From assembly GCA_015484905.1 (NCBI GenBank), contig WFUN01000020.1:1-36122 (forward strand): 36,122 bases of DNA. The letters run 5' to 3'. Shown here piece by piece: positions 1 to 7,908 of the stretch (within the stretch, counting starts at the first letter, position 1; every line of letters starts with the position of its first letter). A program made the position numbers and the translations under genes. The notes beneath the pieces are model-generated. The model was given only the letters and a program-made list of their open reading frames with translations, was not told where the DNA came from and did no database searches. Source of the DNA: Hydrogenimonas sp. GTDB taxonomy: Bacteria; Campylobacterota; Campylobacteria; Campylobacterales; Hydrogenimonadaceae.

Positions 1-61
1 TATAAAAAATATCCGTATGTTTGAATGGGCTTGCTTAAAACTATAAGAAAGGAGTCAAATC

Positions 62-379
62 ATGAATAAAAAACTTACATCACGCGTTATAAAAACTATT
101 GTAATGAAACATCCAAATATCCGATCGATGGTTAGAAATCACCCTTACGCAAAAATAGTGGGCATGGCGGTAATAAAGTGTTTGGAAAAAAAAATAGGAA
201 TCGAGTCCGATTGCGTAAGCGACGAACTTCTTGAGGAGATGATAGAAAAAGGTATCGATTTTTATAACGAAAAAGAGGAGTTGTTGCGTAGAATACCGGT
301 TATGGAACAAAGAAGAAATCTGCTCTGCAATCACCTCTATGAAATAGCTTCAAAGTACCTTTCAACAGTAGAAGGCTGA
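62..379 (+). CDS. hypothetical protein, small and helical
   Basis: This 105-residue protein is not one I recognise. It has a basic N-terminus, a short hydrophobic stretch around residues 30-40 and an acidic, charged, probably helical second half with two cysteines. There is no signal peptide or clear membrane segment. The ATG is well supported by GAAAGGAG six bases upstream, and CTATAA about 20 bases before that could serve as a -10 box. The gene ends two bases before the stop of hemH on the opposite strand. The window begins only 61 bases upstream, so its operon context is unknown. Confidence 0.65.
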   Translation: MNKKLTSRVIKTIVMKHPNIRSMVRNHPYAKIVGMAVIKCLEKKIGIESDCVSDELLEEMIEKGIDFYNEKEELLRRIPVMEQRRNLLCNHLYEIASKYLSTVEG

Positions 380-381
380 AA

Positions 382-1320
382 CTACATCTTTCGATACAAC
401 AGCTCAAGCGCATCTACAAAACTGTCCGAATCGTTTGGACATTTACACACCTTGTAAATTTCGAACTTCAACTTTTCCGCCACTTCTTTATATTCAATAT
501 CCAGTTCAAACAGAGTTTCAGAATTGTCGATGGTAAAAGATATCGGATAGATCAAAGCTTTTTTGTTCTTTATCTCTTCAAGAACCCGCTGTAAAGAGGG
601 AGTAAGCCATTTCATAGGCCCGACTTTTGACTGGTAAGCCAAATGGACCTGATTAAAAACAAGACCTTTTCTTTTCAGGCGCTCTACATGAAGCCTGACT
701 TCCGCTTCGACCTGTTTTTGATACGGGTCGCCTTTTTTTATTACACTCATAGGCAGACCATGTGCCGAAAAAATAAGATTCAGCTCAGATGGATCTTCAT
801 GCTCAACTCCTTGAACTATTCGCTCTTCCACACTCTCAAGAAACGGTTCAAAGTCGAAATAATCGAGTACACTTACAATCGTAGGATGGTAACCGATCTT
901 TGCGGCACAATGACGGATATCTTCTATGGATGAAGCTGTAGTGGTGGTAGAAAACTGTGGATACATAGGTATTAAAAAGAGTTTGGCGATACCCCGTCGT
1001 TTAAGATCCGAAAGCACCTCCATCGCAAATGGCGATGTATACCGCATAACGACCTCGACTATGGCATCGTCGATACGCTCCTGAAGTTTACGCTGAACCG
1101 AACGGGTAATCTCGAGTAGAGGAGATCCGCCGCCTATCAGTTTATAATTTTCTTTTACCTCGGCAAGCCGTGATGCCATAATAAACTTTGCAAGCTTGCT
1201 GCGTATAAAAGGGGGAGCACCGATTATCCGATGATCATTGAACATATTTTGCATGAAGATCTCGATCTCGTCAAGATTTGAGGCTCCGCCCATATTCATT
1301 AATATTATGGCTTTATCCAC
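382..1320 (-). CDS. hemH: ferrochelatase (HemH)
   Basis: Inserts ferrous iron into a porphyrin at the end of heme synthesis; the family is cytosolic or membrane-associated. The 312-residue length is normal. The family hallmarks are visible: SAHGLP at 185-190 with the metal-binding His187, the YQSKVGP segment near 229, and DNSETLFELD with the conserved Glu268. The N-terminal LMNMGG motif is also typical. A Cys-Lys-Cys near residue 293 gives a C-terminal cysteine pair; some ferrochelatases carry a 2Fe-2S cluster, but this pair alone does not show that. The start is GTG, supported by GCGGAG six bases upstream; the next ATG (residue 8) would cut the conserved first strand. It is probably monocistronic, with a TGTATAAA -10-like box upstream. 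Confidence 0.96.
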   Translation of the reverse strand: MDKAIILMNMGGASNLDEIEIFMQNMFNDHRIIGAPPFIRSKLAKFIMASRLAEVKENYKLIGGGSPLLEITRSVQRKLQERIDDAIVEVVMRYTSPFAMEVLSDLKRRGIAKLFLIPMYPQFSTTTTASSIEDIRHCAAKIGYHPTIVSVLDYFDFEPFLESVEERIVQGVEHEDPSELNLIFSAHGLPMSVIKKGDPYQKQVEAEVRLHVERLKRKGLVFNQVHLAYQSKVGPMKWLTPSLQRVLEEIKNKKALIYPISFTIDNSETLFELDIEYKEVAEKLKFEIYKVCKCPNDSDSFVDALELLYRKM

Positions 1321-1346
1321 TCATTACTCCGCTTTTCGTCTATTCT

Positions 1347-1354
1347 TTTATACA
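1347..1354 (-). promoter_or_regulatory. putative -10 box for hemH
   Basis: On the minus strand this reads TGTATAAA, an extended -10-like element about 27 bases before the hemH GTG. A perfect TTGACA lies further upstream (1395-1400), but the spacing is too long to pair with it. Campylobacterota sigma-70 promoters often lack a good -35. Call by eye only. Confidence 0.4.
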
Positions 1355-1422
1355 GAAAATCTGATTGTGTATGGTAATCTAATCGGGATTGTTATGTCAA
1401 ACTGTATATTTTTACGGCCCTT

Positions 1423-1863
1423 TCACTTTTCGAAACTCTGCATATCTCTTACACAACGGACGAATCCACGGATATATTTGCCATACCAATAGCCTCCGCC
1501 ACAAGTATATAGCGTCATCCATGCTCTGTCATGATGGATCGGGTCTACGGTTTTCGACCAGTATCCTCCTGAACCTACGTTTTCGAAAACAGGATAAATA
1601 CCATGTTTGAAGCGATTCTCATCCGCAAGAGAATCAAGTTCATCTCTCTCGGGAAGACGCCAATCGTCATATCCGCCCAGTTTTAACACTTCACAGCGCT
1701 CCACAGCTTTATACCAAGAAACCTTATCTGTCGCGGCAGTGGAATTGTCCTGCCACATAAGACCATTTTGTCGATCTGTTACGACTCCGATAGAGTCGTC
1801 GCGTATATATTCAGCCGATATAACGCTACAGCCGATCATTAGATACAAAAAAAATTTATTCAT
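1423..1863 (-). CDS. exported DUF1566 (Lcl C-terminal) domain protein
   Basis: A 146-residue protein with an N-terminal signal peptide (hydrophobic residues 3-12, likely cleavage after VISA) followed by one DUF1566/Lcl-type domain. Hallmarks are the GLMWQD segment, GGYDDWRLP, the aromatic GYWS strand and the closing FVRCVR motif. The fold belongs to the C-type-lectin/FGE-like surface proteins; no enzymatic role is established and the ligand is unknown. The reading frame extends five codons upstream to a TTG, but the ATG at 1863 has AAAAGGGA at the right distance and gives a cleaner signal peptide. It has its own -10-like box upstream, so it is probably transcribed alone. Confidence 0.8.
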   Translation of the reverse strand: MNKFFLYLMIGCSVISAEYIRDDSIGVVTDRQNGLMWQDNSTAATDKVSWYKAVERCEVLKLGGYDDWRLPERDELDSLADENRFKHGIYPVFENVGSGGYWSKTVDPIHHDRAWMTLYTCGGGYWYGKYIRGFVRCVRDMQSFEK

Positions 1864-1906
1864 CGATTCCCTTTTCAAAAAGAGTGTTTATGCTCTATTC
1901 TACATC

Positions 1907-1914
1907 ATTATACA
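1907..1914 (-). promoter_or_regulatory. putative extended -10 box for the DUF1566 gene
   Basis: Reads TGTATAAT on the minus strand, a perfect extended -10, 43 bases before the ATG at 1863. It lies between the end of the nuclease gene (1935) and the DUF1566 gene, which suggests a separate transcript for the latter. Confidence 0.55.
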
Positions 1915-1934
1915 TTTCCATGTACAGATAAACA

Positions 1935-3503
1935 TCAATCTATTACAAGCTCAAGCCTGTTTCTATAAAAACCGATACGTACATTCTCAAGTGTTATAAA
2001 AGTACCGTTTTTCGGTCTTTTCTTTCTGTTTTTGAAGTAAAGTTTTATTTTGTGCCCTTTTGCATAATGCAGATATCCTCGTCTGTATGTACCAGAAATA
2101 GTTGCTATAACTTCACTTAGATGCTTCTTTTTTTCAAGTTTTGCAAGATCTTTTAGCAGCAGCGGCTTTATGTCGACTTTTCCCAGTTTTTGTAAAATTT
2201 CGATCTTCGTGACCTCCTGTAGCCCCCTATAACGATAGAGCCTTTTTATTCCCAGACGGTACTTTCCCTCCACTTCAAGCCCATCTACATCCTTGTAAAC
2301 CAAAATAGATCTTCCTTTAGGCTCTTTTATAATGGCAAACGGCCCTTTTTTATAAATTACCACCGCCTCTTTGACAAAAACGTTCGTCTCGCCGGGGGGC
2401 ATGTCATAAAGTTTGGATATAGAAATATTCATCGGTTTTTGAACCGGTTCGTACAGATTTGCCATTTCACGTTCAATCTTTTTCGGAGTAAAAGGCGAAG
2501 TGGAAAAATCTGCATATATGGGAAGATGATCAGAATACCCTTTTCCAAGATGTTTACCGTATCTCTTTTTGGCAATCTGCCATCTGTATGGTCTCTCCTT
2601 TTTTTCTGTAAACAGATAAGAAGGTTTGAACACTCTGAAAGAACCGTCAATATAATTGATACCTCTGTTGTCAAACATGGAAGAGGGCAAAATTATGTGA
2701 TCCAGCGAAACTTTACGGCCATGGAAATTGTGAGACCATCTATACCGCACGGGAAGTTCCAGCCACAAATTATAGTGATATGGAGCTTTAAAATCTGGTT
2801 TTGAGACGATTTTGGAGTTTTTTATCGTCTTGAGAAAATGGTTTATACCTGTTTTTCCATAAGTATCGTTAAGCCGAGGAGAGCTCTTTATGGTCATATA
2901 TTCGTTCCATCCACTGTTGAAATCTCCAAGAAGTATATACTCTTCAGCTCCTTTTATCATAGCAAGCCGTCTGGCAAGAGCTTTTGCGCTTACGATCCTT
3001 CTGCTTTCAGGCCCACTCCTGGATTTCCAATGGTTTACAAAAATATGAAGTCTGTTTCCTTCTATTTCGATGGTCGCTTCAAGAATGTTTCGCGTACGCA
3101 GAGTCGAGTCCGGATCTATTTCATCTATATCGATTATGGGATATTTTGACAAAACAGCCGTTTTGACGGTTGTCGGCTTTCGTTTTGCAATGGCACTGAA
3201 CACAAGCGAAACACCACATCTGTTTACAGCGGATTGAAGTCTTCTTAACGCTATTATGCTCTCAACTTCCTGCAATCCTATTATATCGGGCTTCATATCA
3301 CATATTACCCGCGCTATATTGTTCGTTTTAAGAGAAAACATCTTTTCATTCCAGCCATATCCGGTGTTTGGAATATATTCGGTATATTCCGTTCCGTTTT
3401 TCTGCAAATCGAAAAGATTTTCTATATTGTAACTGGCAACACGAAAAGTATGCGCCGCCAAAAACAAAGGCGGCAGCAAGAGTGCAAGTATTGATCTTTT
3501 CAT
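1935..3503 (-). CDS. exported endonuclease/exonuclease/phosphatase-family protein
   Basis: A 522-residue protein with a signal peptide (hydrophobic residues 4-17). Residues 20-335 form an EEP-superfamily domain: SYNIENLFD near 24-32, LQE with the metal-binding Glu79, NHWKS at 157-161, GDFNS at 193-197, a LDH triad at 267-269 and the catalytic SDHLP at 324-328. All key residues are present, so it should be active on nucleic acid or another phosphodiester/monoester. Residues from about 360 to 522 form a beta-rich tail that looks like two OB-fold-like halves, as seen in secreted bacterial nucleases. The signal peptide implies periplasmic or extracellular action. It lies 31 bases after the barrel gene and has no clear ribosome site. 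The substrate is unproven. Confidence 0.87.
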   Translation of the reverse strand: MKRSILALLLPPLFLAAHTFRVASYNIENLFDLQKNGTEYTEYIPNTGYGWNEKMFSLKTNNIARVICDMKPDIIGLQEVESIIALRRLQSAVNRCGVSLVFSAIAKRKPTTVKTAVLSKYPIIDIDEIDPDSTLRTRNILEATIEIEGNRLHIFVNHWKSRSGPESRRIVSAKALARRLAMIKGAEEYILLGDFNSGWNEYMTIKSSPRLNDTYGKTGINHFLKTIKNSKIVSKPDFKAPYHYNLWLELPVRYRWSHNFHGRKVSLDHIILPSSMFDNRGINYIDGSFRVFKPSYLFTEKKERPYRWQIAKKRYGKHLGKGYSDHLPIYADFSTSPFTPKKIEREMANLYEPVQKPMNISISKLYDMPPGETNVFVKEAVVIYKKGPFAIIKEPKGRSILVYKDVDGLEVEGKYRLGIKRLYRYRGLQEVTKIEILQKLGKVDIKPLLLKDLAKLEKKKHLSEVIATISGTYRRGYLHYAKGHKIKLYFKNRKKRPKNGTFITLENVRIGFYRNRLELVID

Positions 3504-3534
3504 TTCGTCATTTTAACGCTTTGAGACATCATCT

Positions 3535-4662
3535 TCAATGAATATCGCCTGTTTTTATACTCATACTCAAAAGAGCCTCGCTTATGTATTCTTTGTTTGC
3601 ACCTATAAATCTGGATTGATCATATGTATACTGAAGATGAAATATGACAAAACCAAAAGGCTCATACAACGCTACAAATGTGTAACGGTCAGGATATTTC
3701 TCTTCTGAAATCCCATTGGCAAGCAGTCGATCATAACGAATACCCATGCCCCACTCCTCTTTTTTATATATGGACTGGACGTAAAATCCGGTCCCCCTTT
3801 CATCGCCCATATCTTTTTGAAGCAGTTCACTTCTGCTTTCGAGCGTACAACTCTCCGACATCTTGAACGTCAGCTGCATCTGTGCACCGTATATATCCGT
3901 TTTCATATTCGTATCACCGTCATGTATCACTACCGCACCAAACATTAAAGATGAGTTGTCGGAGAGTGAAAATGTCTGTTTTAAATATCCTGTATAAAGA
4001 GTACTTCTGCCTGTAACGGTTAAACTCTTTTCATAATAATCCTGCATCACCTCTATCCCCCCGACCAAGGAAACCTTGTCCTCATTTCTGTATTGCACCA
4101 AGATACCGTCGCCGATCAAACCTCTTTGTCCAAAAAAGCTCTCGAATACAAGCGGCGTATAACTAAAAGTTCGCTCATGATGGTGCAATGCATTAAGAGA
4201 ACTGAAATCACTTCTGAAACGGCCGGCTTTAAAAAAAAATTCACCGCCGGGAACACCGCTTTCAACAAACATCTCGTCAATATGAAACTCATCCTCTTCC
4301 AAATGCAAGGAGGAATACAACTCAACAACCCGAAGTAATTTCGATTCAAACTCCAGTTCCAGATAGTTGAAATTGAAACCGTTGTTTCTATTGAAATGCA
4401 CCTCATCACTCTTTTCGACAAATCCTAGAATATAACGGTTTGCATACAGCTCGTCCCCTATATTTCTGGCTACCAAACTCATATTTGCCACCAACGCCAT
4501 TTCCAGCGAACCCATTTGTGTTTCTTTGTGTTTTTGCGGTTTATAGTGTGCTTTTTTCGGCATCTCTTCCTGCATGAAAAACTCTTCTGTCAAAATCTTC
4601 TCTCTTTGTGAAGAAAAGAGGGTTCCATAAAGCATAAAAATATACAACAGGCTCTTTTTCAT
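3535..4662 (-). CDS. putative outer-membrane beta-barrel protein
   Basis: A 375-residue protein with an N-terminal signal peptide and, from about residue 55 on, alternating polar/hydrophobic strands rich in aromatic residues, as in outer-membrane barrels. The stretch from about 143 to 190 (AGRFRSDF, LNALHHHE, TPLVFESFFG, GLIGDGILVQY) resembles a family often labelled zinc-regulated TonB-dependent outer-membrane receptor, but no plug domain or TonB box is visible, so I infer a porin-like channel. Three consecutive histidines lie at 160-162, and the N-terminal linker is rich in Lys and His. The ATG has GGGGAG upstream. It sits 19 bases after the small His/Cys protein gene and 31 bases before the nuclease gene, probably in one operon. 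Confidence 0.7.
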   Translation of the reverse strand: MKKSLLYIFMLYGTLFSSQREKILTEEFFMQEEMPKKAHYKPQKHKETQMGSLEMALVANMSLVARNIGDELYANRYILGFVEKSDEVHFNRNNGFNFNYLELEFESKLLRVVELYSSLHLEEDEFHIDEMFVESGVPGGEFFFKAGRFRSDFSSLNALHHHERTFSYTPLVFESFFGQRGLIGDGILVQYRNEDKVSLVGGIEVMQDYYEKSLTVTGRSTLYTGYLKQTFSLSDNSSLMFGAVVIHDGDTNMKTDIYGAQMQLTFKMSESCTLESRSELLQKDMGDERGTGFYVQSIYKKEEWGMGIRYDRLLANGISEEKYPDRYTFVALYEPFGFVIFHLQYTYDQSRFIGANKEYISEALLSMSIKTGDIH

Positions 4663-4681
4663 AATTTTTACTCCCCTGATA

Positions 4682-4981
4682 TTATTGGTCTATTGTTTTA
4701 AAGTGATCTGTTGGACCAAAAGGAGGAGCACGTACACGAACACTCTGTTCTTTGTTTAAAACAAAAAACGAAATCTCTTCAAAAAAGGGTCTGTTTTCTT
4801 CCAAAGAGAGTGGTATAAAAGTATCAGCTGCAGGGACATCTGCACTATATATGTTCGCCTGAAGAGCACAGAGTGCACAGTCGGGATTGACTTGAAGGTC
4901 GTCGTGGTTGTGGAGCGCTCCCAGCAGTGTTGATACCAGAAGCAAAACAGCTATAAATTTGCCCAACATTCCCGTTTTCAT
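4682..4981 (-). CDS. small exported His/Cys protein, possibly metal-related
   Basis: About 99 residues. A signal-peptide-like hydrophobic stretch is followed directly by HNHDD and then a CALC (CxxC) motif, an acidic middle and a basic RAPPFGP tail. Small exported proteins of this shape (His cluster, CxxC, then a C-terminal RAPP-like motif) occur beside metal-related outer-membrane receptor genes, so a metal-linked role is a reasonable inference but unproven. The frame is open to an ATG at 4996, but a TGTATAAT box covers those first codons, so I prefer the ATG at 4981; the ATG at 4969 is also possible. It appears to be the first gene of a cluster with the barrel protein and the exported nuclease. 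Confidence 0.62.
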   Translation of the reverse strand: MKTGMLGKFIAVLLLVSTLLGALHNHDDLQVNPDCALCALQANIYSADVPAADTFIPLSLEENRPFFEEISFFVLNKEQSVRVRAPPFGPTDHFKTIDQ

Positions 4982-4987
4982 TACCAA

Positions 4988-4995
4988 ATTATACA
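4988..4995 (-). promoter_or_regulatory. putative -10 box of the small protein/barrel/nuclease cluster
   Basis: TGTATAAT on the minus strand, a perfect extended -10. It lies inside the longest possible reading frame of the downstream gene, so if it is used the protein must start at 4981 or 4969. It would also make the mRNA leader very short or absent. Confidence 0.45.
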
Positions 4996-5097
4996 TGGTT
5001 TTTCATGTGGACCGCTTACTAATTTTCCATCTGTTCCAAAACTCCCCAATAGGAGAGTAAAAACGGGACATATTGCGATTTGTAAAAGAGTTTGTTG

Positions 5098-5104
5098 TTA
5101 TAAT
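5098..5104 (+). promoter_or_regulatory. putative -10 box of the spermidine operon
   Basis: TTATAAT, 37 bases before the ATG at 5142. No well-spaced -35 is visible; TTGCGA at 5073 is too far. It diverges from the -10 box at 4988-4995, leaving about 100 bases of shared control region. Confidence 0.5.
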
Positions 5105-5141
5105 TGCATCTGTTATCACTATCAACAGCGGAAGGATTCAT

Positions 5142-6356
5142 ATGAGCAGAGTTTTGATTATCGGAGCAGGTGGAGTTGGACGTGTTGTGGCTCACAAATG
5201 TGCACAAAACAGTGGCGTTTTCGAACATATTGTACTTGCCAGCCGTACACTTTCAAAATGTGAGCAGATTAGAGACGAGATAAAACGGATGCAGGGTGTA
5301 AACATTGAAGTATCTAAAATAGATGCAGACAATGTCGAAGATTTGGTGACTCTGATTAAAAGTGTAAAACCCTCTCTGGTAATCAACGTAGCCCTTCCCT
5401 ACCAAGATCTTGCTATCATGGACGCCTGTCTGCTTACCGGTGTACACTATCTCGATACAGCAAATTACGAACATCCTGATTCCGCAAAGTTCGAGTACAA
5501 GGAGCAGTGGGCAAAGAATGGCGACTTTAAAGACAAAAATCTGATGGCTCTGCTTGGAAGCGGTTTCGACCCGGGTGTCACAAACGTTTTTTGCGCATAC
5601 GCTATGAAGCACTATTTCGACGAGATTCACTATATAGATATACTCGACTGCAATGCCGGTGATCACGGATATGCATTTGCCACAAACTTCAATCCGGAAA
5701 TAAATATAAGAGAGGTCAATTCCAAGGGGCGCTACTGGGAAGAGGGCGAATGGAAAGAGACTGAGCCCATGGAGATCAAAATGGTCTGGGACTATCCGCA
5801 GATCGGCCCCAAAGATAGCTATCTACTCTACCACGAGGAAGAGGAGTCCCTGGTAAAGAATATAAAGGGACTCAAAAGAATCCGCTTCTTCATGACCTTT
5901 TCGGAGAGCTACCTGACCCATCTCAAGGTTCTCGACAACATAGGGCTTACCAGAATCGACCCGATAGAGGTGGATGGCTGCAAAGTAATACCCCTTCATG
6001 TAGTCAAAGCTCTTCTACCAGACCCCGCAAGTCTCGGTCCACGTACAAAAGGTAAAACCAATATCGGTGTTGTGTGTGAAGGCATAAAAGATGGAAAAAG
6101 AAAAAAAATCTATATATACAATATCTGCGACCATCAGGAAGCCTACAAGGAGGTATGTGCTCAGTGTGTAAGTTACACGACGGGAGTTCCGGCGATGATA
6201 GGCGCGAAGCTGATATGTGAAGGAAAATGGATGAAATACGGAACAGTAAATATGGAAGAGATGGACCCTGATCCGTTTATGGAAGAGCTTAACAGACATG
6301 GGCTTCCATGGCACATTATCGAAATGGATCCCGATACGACGTTTGAAGTAAAATAG
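5142..6356 (+). CDS. carboxynorspermidine/carboxyspermidine synthase (saccharopine dehydrogenase family)
   Basis: A 404-residue NAD(P)-dependent enzyme. The family condenses L-aspartate beta-semialdehyde with a diamine and reduces the product to carboxynorspermidine or, with putrescine, carboxyspermidine. The N-terminus is a Rossmann fold with VLIIGAGGVGRVV at about 4-16; the ALLGSGFDPGV segment and the C-terminal VSYTTGVPAMIGA are typical of the saccharopine dehydrogenase fold. The frame extends 23 codons upstream, but the ATG at 5142 has GGAAGGA at the right distance and begins just before the Rossmann motif. The next gene, the matching decarboxylase, starts on the base after this stop codon, so the two form the alternative polyamine pathway. 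In related Campylobacter the product is spermidine. Confidence 0.92.
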   Translation: MSRVLIIGAGGVGRVVAHKCAQNSGVFEHIVLASRTLSKCEQIRDEIKRMQGVNIEVSKIDADNVEDLVTLIKSVKPSLVINVALPYQDLAIMDACLLTGVHYLDTANYEHPDSAKFEYKEQWAKNGDFKDKNLMALLGSGFDPGVTNVFCAYAMKHYFDEIHYIDILDCNAGDHGYAFATNFNPEINIREVNSKGRYWEEGEWKETEPMEIKMVWDYPQIGPKDSYLLYHEEEESLVKNIKGLKRIRFFMTFSESYLTHLKVLDNIGLTRIDPIEVDGCKVIPLHVVKALLPDPASLGPRTKGKTNIGVVCEGIKDGKRKKIYIYNICDHQEAYKEVCAQCVSYTTGVPAMIGAKLICEGKWMKYGTVNMEEMDPDPFMEELNRHGLPWHIIEMDPDTTFEVK

Positions 6357-7493
6357 ATGATCGATCTGTCAAAAGTACCCACTCCCTGTTATGTTTGCGA
6401 AGAGGAGCTTCTGGAGCGCAATCTGAAAATTCTCGACCGGGTACAAAAAGAGAGTGGAGCGAAGGTTTTGCTGGCACTGAAGGGATTTGCTATGTGGAGC
6501 ACCTTCGATCTTGTTGGAAAATATCTTTATGGTGTCAGTGCGAGCGGACTTCACGAAGCGATGCTGGGGCGTGAAACCATGAACCGGGAGGTTCACACCT
6601 ACTCTCCCGCATTTAGAGAAGACGAAATAGAGCATATAGCTAAAATTAGTGACCATCTGATCTTCAACTCTCCGCAACAGATTAGACGTTTTTTGGCAAA
6701 AGCAAAAAATGCAAACCCCAAAATCTCATGTGGAATCCGTATCAATCCGGAAGTATCGTCGGCCCCTGTAGATCTATATGATCCATGCGGGACATACAGT
6801 CGTCTCGGCACTACATTATCGAATTTCGATATACAGATACTTCCCGATCTTGAAGGAATGCATTTTCATGCACTTTGCGAGCAGAATGTCGATGCACTGG
6901 AAAACGTTCTAATGGCTTTCGAAAAAAACTTTGGACCATATATCGAAAAAATGAGATGGATAAATTTCGGTGGCGGCCATCACATAACGCGCAGCGACTA
7001 CAATGTCGACAGGTTGATAGAGGTTATAACGGAATTTAAAGAGCGTCACAAAGAGATTTCTGTCTACCTTGAGCCTGGAGAGGCGGTCGGGTGGCAGACA
7101 GGACCTCTTGTGGCTTCGGTACTCGATATCGTAAACAACGGTATTGAAATAGCTATTCTCGATGTCTCGGCCGAGGCACATATGCCCGACACTCTCGCCA
7201 TGCCATATAGAGCTGAAGTCAGAGGAGCAGCAAAAGCGGGAGAGAAACCGTATACCTACCGTCTAGCCGGGAACACCTGCTTGGCCGGTGATATCATGGG
7301 AGATTACAGTTTCGACAAGCCTCTCAGGATTGGAGACAAAGTGGTATTTGAAGATCAGATACACTACACGATGGTCAAAAGTACCACTTTCAACGGTGTC
7401 AAACACCCTTCCATAGCAATCTGGACAAAAAAAAGAGATCTGAAAATTGTCAGAGAGTTCGGTTATGAAGATTTTAAAAGACGACTCTCCTAA
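6357..7493 (+). CDS. nspC: carboxynorspermidine/carboxyspermidine decarboxylase
   Basis: A PLP-dependent, alanine-racemase-fold decarboxylase that removes the carboxyl group from carboxy(nor)spermidine to give the free polyamine. The 378-residue length is normal. The PLP lysine is in LALKGFA (Lys42). HFHALCEQ near 170, the glycine-rich FGGGHHIT, LEPGEAVGWQ and the C-terminal NTCLAGDIMG with the conserved active-site cysteine and aspartate are all visible. The start abuts the stop of the synthase, indicating translational coupling. The 3' end overlaps a small convergent gene by four bases (CTAA carries a stop for each strand). Confidence 0.95.
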   Translation: MIDLSKVPTPCYVCEEELLERNLKILDRVQKESGAKVLLALKGFAMWSTFDLVGKYLYGVSASGLHEAMLGRETMNREVHTYSPAFREDEIEHIAKISDHLIFNSPQQIRRFLAKAKNANPKISCGIRINPEVSSAPVDLYDPCGTYSRLGTTLSNFDIQILPDLEGMHFHALCEQNVDALENVLMAFEKNFGPYIEKMRWINFGGGHHITRSDYNVDRLIEVITEFKERHKEISVYLEPGEAVGWQTGPLVASVLDIVNNGIEIAILDVSAEAHMPDTLAMPYRAEVRGAAKAGEKPYTYRLAGNTCLAGDIMGDYSFDKPLRIGDKVVFEDQIHYTMVKSTTFNGVKHPSIAIWTKKRDLKIVREFGYEDFKRRLS

Positions 7494-7759
7494 CCATTCA
7501 ATACAGATGCCAAAAAATCTATCTCCTTTTCCAGTTCTTCTCTGCTCTCATAAGTAAAGAAGAGGGGAGCCGCATCGCTTTTTTTATAATGAACACATAT
7601 GACATAATGGAGCAGTTCTATCTCGTCATTGGCCATCTTGTCGAACCACTCCAGAGATATCTGGGTTATGGTTCCATCCACATATTTTATGACTGCTGCG
7701 GGATAGAGCCTGCCTATCTCTTTAAGATTCAATTCCACTTTCTGTATTTCAATTACCAT
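7490..7759 (-). CDS. hypothetical protein
   Basis: An 89-residue protein I do not recognise. It alternates short hydrophobic strands with charged helices (VIEIQKVELN, AAVIKYVDG, LLHYVICVHY, then an acidic C-terminal helix) and has no signal peptide or membrane segment, suggesting a small soluble alpha/beta domain. The frame continues upstream to a TTG at 7789, but the ATG at 7759 is preceded by TGGAG at good spacing. TATAGT about 30-40 bases upstream could be its -10 box. It faces nspC tail to tail, sharing bases with its stop codon. Confidence 0.6.
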   Translation of the reverse strand: MVIEIQKVELNLKEIGRLYPAAVIKYVDGTITQISLEWFDKMANDEIELLHYVICVHYKKSDAAPLFFTYESREELEKEIDFLASVLNG

Positions 7760-7908
7760 ACGAAGACTCCATAAGAGTAGATTCAACAAACAACACTATA
7801 CTGTTACCATATTATCAAAATTTATACATAAATATTGTACGCAAAAAAATCTAAACAACTTGGCCCAAAATGACGATAATAGGCAAAACGATTGCGCAGA
7901 AGGGTATC

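Noticed and set aside
643-933. Open frame on the plus strand inside hemH
   Set aside because: It is antisense to a complete ferrochelatase and shows no family motif or ribosome site.
1395-1400. Perfect TTGACA (minus strand) before hemH
   Set aside because: No -10 box lies 16-18 bases downstream; the nearest good one is about 40 bases away.
5042-5056. CTCC-CCAATA-GGAG dyad in the divergent control region, as a possible metal-regulator operator
   Set aside because: Only four base pairs, and no match to a Fur or Zur box that I could support.
7870-7908. Earlier ATG for the FIST-PAS gene
   Set aside because: No ribosome site precedes it, whereas the ATG at 7909 has AGAAGGG.
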